The notes beneath the pieces were generated by a model, which had not been told where the DNA came from, ran no database searches, and worked only from the letters and a program-made list of their open reading frames with translations. A DNA stretch of 64,000 bases from positions 62,001 to 126,000 of the forward strand of contig JAPPFM010000050.1 in the NCBI GenBank assembly GCA_028821605.1, written 5' to 3'. This document shows positions 54,403-62,838 of this stretch, piece after piece; the stretch's first letter is position 1; each line of letters opens with the position of its first letter. The position numbers were made by a program, and so were the translations under genes. The DNA is from Candidatus Poribacteria bacterium (GTDB lineage: Bacteria; Poribacteria; WGA-4E; WGA-3G).

Positions 54403-55368
54403 TTATCTATTAAGTATTTCCGCTACACTCTCAGCCCACAGTTTTACATCTGCTAAGTCATACAGTGGCATTCCAATGGGTATTTGTTCGGGGAACTTAT
54501 CCGAGATAATTAGATGTGCAATAAGCGGATTAGGAATTGGGACAGGTAATTCAGTAGAAATACCTACATTCTGAAAAGGTTGAACAAACTGCTGGCGTCC
54601 TCGGGCCGCGCCAACTTCATACGGGATCCATGGTGAATCGAAACTTTCTGGGCCAATTATACTTAATAGTGCAGATGCAACATCTAATCCTCGTTCAATA
54701 TGATTTGCGATACGATCTGCAATCTCGAATTCATTGGCTACTTGGTTTAGAAACTCTCTTTCTTCATCAAACCAAATGTTAAGACCAGACGTTTCATTGA
54801 GTATATGTGCACATTCTTTAGCATATTGCACGTCAGGCATTACCGGTCTAAAAGAGATAAATACTATCTTTGATTCAGGAGAGATCAAAGATTGGTCTGA
54901 TCTACCGGGTTTTGTCCAAGACAGCACAACTTTATCAGAACTGCTGCCGAAGGTTGATAATTTTTTTACTAACAAGTCATAAATTCTTTCAATATCAATA
55001 TTATTTAATCGATAATCTATATATTTAATTATCATTGGAAGTTCTGAAATCCTTGTATCGTCAAGGTGAATCGGAAGTATATACTCATATTTTTCCCGAA
55101 GCGTCCTTTCTAAAGCACTTTGGAGTTCGTGGTTCGCCCAACGGCTCCGTACATAGTTTTCAGACACGAACACAACACAATAGCGCGACTCATCTCTATA
55201 AACCGACAAAAAATAGTTATAGAGATTTTTACCCCAAAGTTGCGCTTCCTCGTTTTCGTCGTAAAAGACCGAGTATCCATTTGTTTCAAGACGTTTTGCT
55301 AACTTCCGAGCAAGTTCTCGATCTTCTCCGGCAAACGATAACGCTACATCATATTTGTATTCTTTCAT
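54403..55368 (-). CDS. double-TIR protein
   Basis: The N-terminal TIR (1-140) is a close relative of the neighbour's (YDVALSFAGEDRELARKLA; SRWANHELQSALER, putative catalytic Glu81). A second, divergent TIR-like domain spans ~165-321 (KIVFISFRPVMPDVQYAKECA; LNIWFDEEREF; SPWIPYEVGAARGR, Glu251 at the equivalent place). Two TIR units in one soluble chain are unusual. I start at ATG 55368, which has AGGATGG 6 nt upstream and gives the same N-terminus as the neighbour; TTG 55386 is longer. Confidence 0.83.
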   Translation of the reverse strand: MKEYKYDVALSFAGEDRELARKLAKRLETNGYSVFYDENEEAQLWGKNLYNYFLSVYRDESRYCVVFVSENYVRSRWANHELQSALERTLREKYEYILPIHLDDTRISELPMIIKYIDYRLNNIDIERIYDLLVKKLSTFGSSSDKVVLSWTKPGRSDQSLISPESKIVFISFRPVMPDVQYAKECAHILNETSGLNIWFDEEREFLNQVANEFEIADRIANHIERGLDVASALLSIIGPESFDSPWIPYEVGAARGRQQFVQPFQNVGISTELPVPIPNPLIAHLIISDKFPEQIPIGMPLYDLADVKLWAESVAEILNR

Positions 55369-55400
55369 TTTTTCCATCCTATTCAACTGGAACGCGCATG

Positions 55401-55448
55401 CTAAAAAATCCGCGAAATCCGTGTAATCCGCCTAATCTGCGATTCAGA
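55401..55448 (-). repeat. CGGAT-rich repeat, copy 3
   Basis: Minus-strand reading: GTCTGAATCGCAGATTAGG, then CGGATTACACGGATTTCGCGG. It contains the stop codon of the restriction-modification gene (the TGA in GTCTGAATC) and is inverted relative to copy 4 at the other side of that gene. Confidence 0.75.
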
Positions 55449-58400
55449 CACTCCCCTCCACAATCGCAATCTCATCTTCCGTTAAATTATACAATTCATA
55501 CACCAGTTTATCAATCTCATCTTCAAGGGCGAAAGTGTCTACGTCAGGGTCGGCGCGCTTAGTGGTTAGAATTTGATTGGCAAGCTCAATAATCGGTAAT
55601 TGTTGATCAGGAGTGATTCTTGGGACAGGGATTTTACCTACATAGTAATTATCAAAATCCATCGTTCTAACTGCACAGCAAAAGATAAACTTGTAAGCAT
55701 ACCAGTTAATGAGTGTTGAATTAAAAAGAGCAGCAATAAATGCAGGATCGAAATTTGAATCTGTAATCACTGTGTTTTCTACTGTATCAACGCCTAATAT
55801 ATCGCCATTTTTATCAACCACTGAAGTAATTTTGATATGTGGTTTTGGATTCTGAATATGGGCTACTAATCTCTGAGAAATTACTTTCGATTGAAGCAGA
55901 AATTGAATCTTTTCATTAGTCATATCCAAGTCAGCGCGATTTATATATCCTTTGACTCCGTTAACTTGATACCTTTTCACTTCTTTTCCTCCGATCACTT
56001 GTGTATCTCCATGTGTCCTCAAATTCTTTTGTATTGACAATCCTCGTTTTGTCTCAGAAATATTCCTGAGATAGGTCTCAATACCTTCAATTTTTGAACC
56101 TAATGTAATTTCCTTTTTGGACACATCACATATCCAAGCTTGGAATTTTGTAGGATATTTTTTATCGATACGAGTGGTTCGCGTAAAAAGGTTATTTAAA
56201 AACTTTCGCCCAACATAGAAACTATCAGAACAACGGGAATTCCAAATAAAAACAACCTGTTCCAATTTGACCTTTTCAAATGCTTTTTCAACATCTATCA
56301 AGATTGTTGTATTTTCTAAAATAGAAAATCTTAAATCCGACCATCTCTCAGAAAACAGTAATGATTTGGGAACTATAAAAGCAACTACACCATCTTTAGT
56401 ATCGGTTTTAATCAAATGGTTTTTGGCATAATCTATAAATAGAGCTGCACTATTTGAGTTTTTTGTGTCTTTGATGTTAACTTTTATCTTTTTCAAGTCA
56501 CTGGATTCTATTTTAGCACCGTAAGGTGGATTCCCAATCACTATATCAAACCCATCCGTAACTCCAAACATCCGTTCCGGTTCAAACCAATCTGCTTTTG
56601 CGTTCTGATCGTACGGTTTCCATTGTGCGATTTTTCGGGTGTCTTCAAAACTGGCATCAAACTTTTCTTTATGTTTTTCGTATGCTTTCTGTTCCTTTTC
56701 CCGCAACTGTTCACGTTGTTTAGGGTTGGGAAGTGGCGCGATCTTTGATTCTATTTCTGTTTGTCGATTTTCTATCCATTCTGTTCGCTGTCGCTCCAAT
56801 TCGTTCTCCAATTGTCCGCGGCACTTTTTTTCCTGCTTTTCAAGGTCGCGTTTTTGTGTGCGATTGTTTGCGAGGAAAAACTTCTCACGAATCGCGTCAA
56901 TTTCTTTCAACAATTGCTGTACGGTATCATCTTGGAACAACCCCTCTGTTTCGGAAATATCTAAGCCTATAAGCGTGTTTGCTGCGACAAAACGCGTCTC
57001 TAAATTTGGCAACGGTTTGATACCGAAATTCTGCGCGTCTCTGTCCGGTTCCTGCTCAATGGCAAGCGAAATAAAAAAGCGGAGTTTTGCGATTTGACAG
57101 GCAATCGGTTGAATATCCACACCGAAGATGCTGTTTTGAATCAGATATAATTTTCGTCCGAAGTCTGAATCGCGGTAACGTTCAAAAGTTTGACTAATTT
57201 CTTTAAGTTCATCATCGCGTTTCTGTTGGTTTTGGGTGTTAAAAGCCTCTTTCGCGCGTTTTCCTGCGATTTCTTTTTGTAATCCTTCCCACCGGGTGTT
57301 GTCAGAATCAAGTCGTCTGAGGGCAAGCGTCAACTTGTGTAGCATTCCCATCGGAAATGCCCCGGAACCAACTGCTGGGTCCAATATCTTGAGTTCAGAA
57401 ATTGTTTTGACAATAGCATCTGTTTCGCGGTCGTCAAACCATTCGCTTGCATCGTCAAATATCTGGGCGTAATCAAGGAGATAGCGGAGCCGTTCCTCCC
57501 ACAATTGCATGTCGCTATCGGTTGGACTGCACTTTTGGGAGAGCGTAGCGACTAAGGCCTCATTTATCATATAGTCTACAATCGCGCGTGGGGTATAATA
57601 GGAACCTGTCTCTTTGCGTACGGTTCTACCAGTTTCTGGATTGAGAGTAGCAAGCAGATGTTCAAACACTCTGCCGAGCAGCTCGGGGTCCAACGCCACT
57701 TCCTGCTCTATGGGTGTGTTCTCCTCGACAGTGAATTTGTAATGCTCAAGTAGGGGGATGAGTCCTCGCTGTGCATCAAAAAAGAGGCGGTTGGGAATGG
57801 ATAACTTGTGGTATTGATTATCGGAGAAGCAGTCTATTCGGTAACTCTCTTTGCCCGTCCCTTCCCAGCTATCGAGGCAATCGAACAAGCCGCCGTTGAT
57901 GAAGGGTGTTTTGCCGAATAGCTCCAATAGTTTATCGGGGTCGCGCATCTGATCTTTATAACGATAGCGTGAGAAATCACGATTGGTGGCGTAGCCAACG
58001 GTGCTGAACTTTCGCTTGTCTATTTCGGTGTTGAGTGTGGCGAAAAAGAGGTTTTGTAGCACGGCGCGATAGTAGGCATCGCCGTTATCAAAGTCATCCT
58101 CTTTGAGTAGGTCTTGGATCTGTGCTTTGTTGAATAACGCATCTGTCACCAATCGTTTTTCCTTGATAAACCAGATAAAGAGCAGGCGAGTGATGAGGCG
58201 TATTATATGCTCCTCCGGTTGTAAGGTGCGGTTTTCGTCTGTCGGGAACGTTGCTGTCTCTATTGCCCATTCATACCACGCGAAGAGTTTTCGATAGAAC
58301 TGTTTGTTGAGTTCTTCGGTGTCCAGTTTGGCAAGCCATGCTGATAGTAGACCGTCGAAGTTTTTCGGTTTTTGTTTTTCATCTATCCACTTGACGCATT

Positions 58401-58977
58401 CTTCAAGTGAGAGTTCGGAGAGGATGTCGAGATGTGCGCGGTGCGGGTTGTTCAGGCGGATGTCTTTGATGAGGGTGACTTGTCCGAGTACATCGCGGTC
58501 CTCGTTCGTTTTGTCTGGACGGCGATCGGCAAATGCGACCGTCAGACGATTCCCTGCGCGAAATAGGATCACAGTGGGTGCGAACAGACGTTTGTTAATT
58601 TCTCGTGTGAATTCGGCGTATTTGGTGCGTGAGTAGGTGTCATCTTTTAGTTCAACTGCACAGAACAGGAAACTTTTTATGTTTCCTTTGTTGAAAGCCT
58701 CTGACTCGAAGAGTCTTTGCTGAATATCGTCAGTGATTTCATCACTTGTGAACTGGAACACAAGTTTCACAGATTCGGCGTGTTTGCGGAATTCTTGTTC
58801 GGTCTTGGTGTTCGGATTGCGCGGTGGAAATTCCTGAAAAAAGTCGTGGACGGTGCCGATGAGTTCAAGCGTGCGTTCACTGCGGTAGCCTATCGTTGCT
58901 AAGAGATCTTTCGATTTTTCTAAGAAATCACCGGTGGGGATTGCTGATAGTACGGATTTGATTGCTTGTTTGTTCAT
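55444..58977 (-). CDS. type IIG-like restriction-modification protein (Eco57I/PglX-like methylase)
   Basis: A 1177-residue protein. The adenine-methylase core shows GSYYTPRAIVDYMI, motif I LDPAVGSGAFPMGML (about 525-540) and motif IV IVIGNPPYGAK (about 810). The C-terminal ~250 residues resemble a TaqI-like target-recognition domain (FNSTLINWYAYKF; VGKIPVPRI). The N-terminal ~200 residues (FCAVELKDDTY, PTVILFRAGNRLTVAFADRR) could hold a nuclease-like fold with an ELK triplet, but I cannot confirm a full PD-(D/E)xK site. Alternatives: BREX PglX or a methylase-only protein; no other BREX genes are present. Confidence 0.87.
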   Translation of the reverse strand: MNKQAIKSVLSAIPTGDFLEKSKDLLATIGYRSERTLELIGTVHDFFQEFPPRNPNTKTEQEFRKHAESVKLVFQFTSDEITDDIQQRLFESEAFNKGNIKSFLFCAVELKDDTYSRTKYAEFTREINKRLFAPTVILFRAGNRLTVAFADRRPDKTNEDRDVLGQVTLIKDIRLNNPHRAHLDILSELSLEECVKWIDEKQKPKNFDGLLSAWLAKLDTEELNKQFYRKLFAWYEWAIETATFPTDENRTLQPEEHIIRLITRLLFIWFIKEKRLVTDALFNKAQIQDLLKEDDFDNGDAYYRAVLQNLFFATLNTEIDKRKFSTVGYATNRDFSRYRYKDQMRDPDKLLELFGKTPFINGGLFDCLDSWEGTGKESYRIDCFSDNQYHKLSIPNRLFFDAQRGLIPLLEHYKFTVEENTPIEQEVALDPELLGRVFEHLLATLNPETGRTVRKETGSYYTPRAIVDYMINEALVATLSQKCSPTDSDMQLWEERLRYLLDYAQIFDDASEWFDDRETDAIVKTISELKILDPAVGSGAFPMGMLHKLTLALRRLDSDNTRWEGLQKEIAGKRAKEAFNTQNQQKRDDELKEISQTFERYRDSDFGRKLYLIQNSIFGVDIQPIACQIAKLRFFISLAIEQEPDRDAQNFGIKPLPNLETRFVAANTLIGLDISETEGLFQDDTVQQLLKEIDAIREKFFLANNRTQKRDLEKQEKKCRGQLENELERQRTEWIENRQTEIESKIAPLPNPKQREQLREKEQKAYEKHKEKFDASFEDTRKIAQWKPYDQNAKADWFEPERMFGVTDGFDIVIGNPPYGAKIESSDLKKIKVNIKDTKNSNSAALFIDYAKNHLIKTDTKDGVVAFIVPKSLLFSERWSDLRFSILENTTILIDVEKAFEKVKLEQVVFIWNSRCSDSFYVGRKFLNNLFTRTTRIDKKYPTKFQAWICDVSKKEITLGSKIEGIETYLRNISETKRGLSIQKNLRTHGDTQVIGGKEVKRYQVNGVKGYINRADLDMTNEKIQFLLQSKVISQRLVAHIQNPKPHIKITSVVDKNGDILGVDTVENTVITDSNFDPAFIAALFNSTLINWYAYKFIFCCAVRTMDFDNYYVGKIPVPRITPDQQLPIIELANQILTTKRADPDVDTFALEDEIDKLVYELYNLTEDEIAIVEGSV

Positions 58978-59010
58978 GGTCTGTTTTTGTGTGAGCTGGA
59001 CGATTGTATG

Positions 59011-59060
59011 TTGTCTGAATCGCGGATTAGCGCGGATTTACCGGATTTCGCGGATTATTC
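59011..59060 (+). repeat. CGGAT-rich repeat, copy 4
   Basis: TTGTCTGAATCGCGGATTAG, then CGCGGATTTACCGGATTTCGCGG. It forms inverted flanks of the restriction-modification gene with copy 3 and closes the island. Confidence 0.75.
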
Positions 59061-59136
59061 ATCTTGTTCATAATTACCCTTCCTCTGTTGAAACCTGGTA
59101 TTCATCAAGTTTCGGATTGGAGGCTGCTAATCTCCT

Positions 59137-59165
59137 TTGAAATATAATACCATGCTCCATTATAA
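59137..59165 (+). promoter_or_regulatory. promoter for the three-gene catabolic operon
   Basis: TTGAAA (59137-59142), 17 bp, TTATAA (59160-59165), ~100 bp before ATG 59266. Confidence 0.4.
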
Positions 59166-59265
59166 AAATCAAGATTGTCGTGAATCGTAACCTGAATGCT
59201 TGACAGAAAAATGCACAAAGGGTAAATTAAGCGTAGAAATCCATAGTCTACACCATGAGGAAACT

Positions 59266-60309
59266 ATGAACATCACTGACTTAGACACACCCGCCCTTGT
59301 TGCAGATCTGGATGTGCTTGAACGGAACATCAACGGGATGGCAACACACTGCGATCAACTCGGTATTCCACTGCGCGTTCATACCAAAACGCATAAGGTG
59401 CCTGAAATCGCTAAATTACAGGTCGCCGCCGGTTCCCAAGGTATCACCTGTCAGAAGTTAGGCGAGGCAGAGGCGATGGTGGATGCCGGCGTTGACAATA
59501 TCCTCATTCCGTATAACATCGTCGGGAAACCGAAACTGAAACGGTTGACAGCACTCACTAAACGCGCCAAGGTTATCGTCGCACTCGATTCAGCGGAGAC
59601 CGCAACTGGTATCTCTCAGCAAGCAATTGCTGATAGTTGTGTTGTGCCTGTTATCGTGGAACTCGATACCGGCAGTGGACGCTGCGGTGTGCAGTCCCCC
59701 CAAAAAGCACAACATCTCGCACAGCAGATTATGAAAATGCAAGGCATCGACTTCCAAGGTGTGATGACGTATCCGAGCAACATCCGAGCGAAGCCGTTTA
59801 TCGAAGAAACGCTTGACCTGCTCTCAGGCGATGGGATTCCTATAAACATTATTAGTGGTGGTGGCACAGGTTCGGAGGCAGCATCGAAAGAACTCGGCTG
59901 CACGGAAACCCGGAGTGGTTCTTATGTCTACGAAGGGATGACCCGAATCGGGAGTTCAGAAATGCTAACGCCCGAAAGGTGTGTCCTACGGGTCATCGCA
60001 ACCGTTGTCAGCACGCCGACACCTGAGCGGATTATTATTGATGGCGGGATGAAGACTTTCGCCAGTTATCCACCAACTCCCTACGGACACATTATTGAAT
60101 ATCCGGCCGCGAAGATTTATGGAATGTCGGTCGAACATGGACACGTCGATGTCAGTGAATGCTCACACCGATTTAAGGTCGGAGAACAACTTTCAGTCAT
60201 CCCGCTACACCAAGGGATGACAAGCAATCTCCACGATGAACTGGTAGGTGTGAGAGATAATAAAGTTGAGGCAGTCTGGAAAATCGCGGGCAGGGGCCGC
60301 GTAAAATAA
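59266..60309 (+). CDS. PLP-dependent D-threonine aldolase / DSD-family enzyme
   Basis: A fold-type III (alanine-racemase-like) PLP enzyme of ~347 residues. The PLP lysine lies in LRVHTKTHKVPEIAKLQ near the N-terminus, and a C-terminal His/Asp metal site is expected around GHVDVSEC (SVEHGHVDVSECSHRF). Members cleave D-threonine or dehydrate D-serine and related D-3-hydroxy amino acids. GAGG lies 5 nt before ATG 59266; a longer frame from 59200 lacks a site. It is the first gene of a tight operon with a dioxygenase and an amidohydrolase. Confidence 0.88.
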   Translation: MNITDLDTPALVADLDVLERNINGMATHCDQLGIPLRVHTKTHKVPEIAKLQVAAGSQGITCQKLGEAEAMVDAGVDNILIPYNIVGKPKLKRLTALTKRAKVIVALDSAETATGISQQAIADSCVVPVIVELDTGSGRCGVQSPQKAQHLAQQIMKMQGIDFQGVMTYPSNIRAKPFIEETLDLLSGDGIPINIISGGGTGSEAASKELGCTETRSGSYVYEGMTRIGSSEMLTPERCVLRVIATVVSTPTPERIIIDGGMKTFASYPPTPYGHIIEYPAAKIYGMSVEHGHVDVSECSHRFKVGEQLSVIPLHQGMTSNLHDELVGVRDNKVEAVWKIAGRGRVK

Positions 60310-60322
60310 CAGGAGGGAAATC

Positions 60323-61039
60323 ATGATTCTACCAACACCGGCAGAAAAGAAACAGTGGGAAGAAGAAGGGTATCTCGTCTTTGAAAACGCAATTCAAGGG
60401 GAAGACCTCAAGCGACTTCAAACCGCTTTCGACCATTGGGCAGATGCGTCCAAAGAAGAATGGCTGGATAGAGTCGAAGCAGGGGAATCTGTTGCAACCT
60501 TCTATGATATCCCAAATCCGCTTGAAAAGGACCCTATCTTCATTGATATTATCGACTATCCGAGTTACTACGGCGCGTTGATGGCGTTCACAGACCACGA
60601 TCTGATTCTATTGGGTCCTCAGGTTCGGACGGTGGCACCGTGGCCCGTGAGCTATACCGGATGGCATCCCGATGTGGGATATGACAATCCACTCCACATC
60701 AAGGTACAAATCTACGTCAACGATGTCGAACCGGGAGGTGGGGAATTCGGCTTTGTGCCGGGTAGTCATAAAAGGGGTTCTGGTCCGTACACGCGCCCGA
60801 TGCGGCAAGAAAGTATGACCGGGCACAAAACTTTCCCCGGTAAGGCAGGCACAGCGATTATGTTCAATTCGTGTGGCTGGCACGTTTCGATGGACAACCA
60901 TTCCGATGTGCCGCGTAAATCCATTATCCTGATTTACGAAAAACGAACACCCGGACGCATTGGAGCGCAACAGTATGCATCTATCTCGGAATACTGCCGG
61001 ACCCCGGAACGCCGCAAACTGTTTAGTTTGGACGGCTAA
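60323..61039 (+). CDS. phytanoyl-CoA dioxygenase (PhyH) family protein
   Basis: A 238-residue Fe(II)/2-oxoglutarate dioxygenase. The HxD pair lies in TGWHPDVGY (about 114-116), the distal His in CGWHVSMDNHSD (about 193). The PGGGEFGFVPGSHKRGSG loop is standard. Shorter than the copy at 10512 and only distantly similar. It starts 13 nt after the aldolase-like gene with GGAGGG upstream. In this operon it may hydroxylate a small carbon source before the other two enzymes act; inference only. Confidence 0.9.
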   Translation: MILPTPAEKKQWEEEGYLVFENAIQGEDLKRLQTAFDHWADASKEEWLDRVEAGESVATFYDIPNPLEKDPIFIDIIDYPSYYGALMAFTDHDLILLGPQVRTVAPWPVSYTGWHPDVGYDNPLHIKVQIYVNDVEPGGGEFGFVPGSHKRGSGPYTRPMRQESMTGHKTFPGKAGTAIMFNSCGWHVSMDNHSDVPRKSIILIYEKRTPGRIGAQQYASISEYCRTPERRKLFSLDG

Positions 61040-61057
61040 TCAAAGGAGGTTATTATA

Positions 61058-61951
61058 ATGCCACGAATCGATGCACATCTGCACGTATTCACAAAAGCCT
61101 CCTCCGAGTTTCCGCGGGAGACATCAGACGTTTGGCCCGCAGAACGCGAAGAACCGGTCGAAAAACTGTTAGGCGAAATGGAGAAACACCAGATCGATCA
61201 GGCAGTCCTTGTCCAGATGGCTGGCGCGAGTATAGAGAACCATCGTTACCTGCTACGCTGTCTCAAAGCGTATCCAAACCGATTTTTGGGGATCGGATTG
61301 GTCCCAGAGGGACATCCGAATCCTACTGACCACATGGCAGAACTCACAGATAACACCGGGATTATCGGATTCCGATTTTCTACGTTTGGGGGCCCGCGTG
61401 ATATTTTTGCGAAGATGGATGTCCGCGAATTCGGGGCGTACCCGATCTGGAAGTGCGCTGCCGAACGCGATTACGTCCTATGGCTCTATCCGAACGCCAT
61501 CAACGCACACCTCCTGCCATACCTGATACAAGAATTCCCACAGGTTCGTGTTGTGCTAAATCATCTGGCTGTGTGCCCCGGAAAAGGCAAATTTAGCTGG
61601 GACGAATTCGGGAGACCTCAGATACAGGTGACAGGTTACAATCTCACTATGCACACCACCTATCGACTTGCGCGCTTTGAGAATGTTAATGTGCATCTCT
61701 CCGGTCAGTATGCCTTTAGCAGTGAAGAATTCCCCTATAAAGATTTGGCGGGATGGCACCGAGGTCTTTTGAGCGGCTTTGGAGCAAAGCGATTGATGTG
61801 GGCAACCGATTTTCCATGGATATTGGAAGAACCGGGTTATGGGAAACTGACTACCGTTATAGAAGAATTACTACCAGATCTATCTGAAGCGGAACTGGCA
61901 GACATCATGGGCGGAAATGCGAAACGGATTTTACGGTTTCCCGACCTATGA
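61058..61951 (+). CDS. amidohydrolase (TIM-barrel, Amidohydro_2 family)
   Basis: A 297-residue metal-dependent hydrolase of the COG3618/2-pyrone-4,6-dicarboxylate-lactonase type. The first metal motif is IDAHLHVF (4-11). Barrel landmarks follow: GFRFSTFGG, VVLNHLAV (His) and LMWATDFPW (terminal Asp). These enzymes hydrolyse lactones or decarboxylate aromatic acids. An AGGAGG site stands 8 nt before the ATG. Its last 47 bases overlap the convergent HicB gene. Confidence 0.9.
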   Translation: MPRIDAHLHVFTKASSEFPRETSDVWPAEREEPVEKLLGEMEKHQIDQAVLVQMAGASIENHRYLLRCLKAYPNRFLGIGLVPEGHPNPTDHMAELTDNTGIIGFRFSTFGGPRDIFAKMDVREFGAYPIWKCAAERDYVLWLYPNAINAHLLPYLIQEFPQVRVVLNHLAVCPGKGKFSWDEFGRPQIQVTGYNLTMHTTYRLARFENVNVHLSGQYAFSSEEFPYKDLAGWHRGLLSGFGAKRLMWATDFPWILEEPGYGKLTTVIEELLPDLSEAELADIMGGNAKRILRFPDL

Positions 61952-62147
61952 AGCACTGAATTTCTTCAGGCAAAGACCGTTGTTGGTGATTGTAAAGTTC
62001 AACAATAGCATAAAACGCATCACTAATGACCTCTTTAATCTCGTCTAAAGAGTCGCATTCTGTAATCAATTCGGGTAATTCTTGGCAAGTTATTGTGAAT
62101 CCACCTTCTGGTTGTTCTTCCAGAATGAGTGTTAGTTTACATCTCAT
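61905..62147 (-). CDS. HicB-like antitoxin, orphan
   Basis: An 80-residue HicB-type domain (LTLILEEQPEGGFTITCQELPELITECDSLDEIKEVISDAF) with the partial RNase-H-like strand-helix order of the family and a short tail. HicB normally neutralises the mRNA interferase HicA encoded beside it, but no HicA-like gene is visible on either side. AGGAGG lies 7 nt before ATG 62147. It has its own promoter. The 3' end lies antisense to the amidohydrolase end. Confidence 0.8.
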   Translation of the reverse strand: MRCKLTLILEEQPEGGFTITCQELPELITECDSLDEIKEVISDAFYAIVELYNHQQRSLPEEIQCFIGRETVKSVSHFRP

Positions 62148-62212
62148 AGTGGGCCTCCTATTCACAGAACTGTTCATTACTTTTTTAATCTCCTTTTTAA
62201 GTAGGTCTATAA

Positions 62213-62241
62213 AGTGTACAACTTTTTCTAAACTTTGCCAA
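62213..62241 (-). promoter_or_regulatory. promoter for the HicB-like gene
   Basis: Minus strand: TTGGCA (62241-62236), 17 bp, TACACT (62218-62213), 66 bp before the start codon. Confidence 0.55.
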
Positions 62242-62347
62242 CCTTTTATAGTAATTTTGACTTTAGGGTATAATTCCCTATGAAACTCAATTTAGCCAAT
62301 TCCGAAACTACTTATTGCGAAATTGTTTTCTATGTTCCAGTTTTTCG

Positions 62348-62373
62348 TAGGTTCCCGTTCAACCCAACCTACA
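62348..62373. repeat. short inverted repeat GTAGGTT...AACCTAC
   Basis: GTAGGTTCCCGTTCAACCC, then AACCTAC: 7-bp inverted ends around 12 nt, with CGTTCAACCCAACCTAC exactly complementary to the left end of the 293-525 element. Confidence 0.55.
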
Positions 62374-62394
62374 CCGAAACTTACAGAGAACAGT

Positions 62395-62781
62395 TCAAAA
62401 TCCAGTTTTGGCTTGAAAAGCGAAGGCACTCTCGATCTGCTCAAGTTTTAACAACTCAAGTTGAGGGGACAGGTGAATGGCAATAACATCAAAACGGCAG
62501 GGCGCGTCTAAGAGATTCTGAGCTTGCAGATATGCCAAAGCAACCTTGGAGATTTGTCGCTGTTTTTGGATGGTTACAGCCTCTTGCGGCAAGCCGAATC
62601 TGAGGCTCCGCCGCGTTTTCACTTCCACAAAAACGATAAATTCGCCATCTCGTACGATGATATCTATCTCGCCGCGTCCCGCGCGATAGTTCTGCGCAAG
62701 GATTTTACACCCACGCGCCTTGAGATGTTCCGCTGCCAACGATTCACCAATCTTTGCGATGTTCAAACGTGAACGATCCAT
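62395..62781 (-). CDS. yraN: YraN/UPF0102 family nuclease-like protein
   Basis: A 128-residue member of the UPF0102 family, related in fold to Holliday-junction resolvase-type endonucleases. The core motif GEIDIIVRDGEFIVFVEVKTR has the E-x-D...E-V-K catalytic pattern, and the N-terminal GESLAAEHLKARGCKILAQNYR is diagnostic. Function in the cell is not firmly known. A GGAAG purine run precedes the ATG. The gene usually sits beside rnhB in other bacteria, which is not seen here. Confidence 0.93.
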   Translation of the reverse strand: MDRSRLNIAKIGESLAAEHLKARGCKILAQNYRAGRGEIDIIVRDGEFIVFVEVKTRRSLRFGLPQEAVTIQKQRQISKVALAYLQAQNLLDAPCRFDVIAIHLSPQLELLKLEQIESAFAFQAKTGF

Positions 62782-62838
62782 TTATGTCTTCCATTCCTCC
62801 TCTCTGCCCATAAGTGTCTATAGAGATATGAAACACCA

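Noticed and set aside
53041-55368. Thoeris system
   Set aside because: Two TIR proteins are present, but no ThsA-like SIR2/SLOG or other ThsA effector gene is found nearby.
55444-58977. BREX system around the PglX-like methylase
   Set aside because: No brxA, brxB, brxC, pglZ or Lon-like gene is adjacent; type IIG-like enzyme fits better.
49871-59060. CRISPR array suggested by repeated CGGAT words
   Set aside because: Copies are kilobases apart, without regular spacers, and no cas genes are present.
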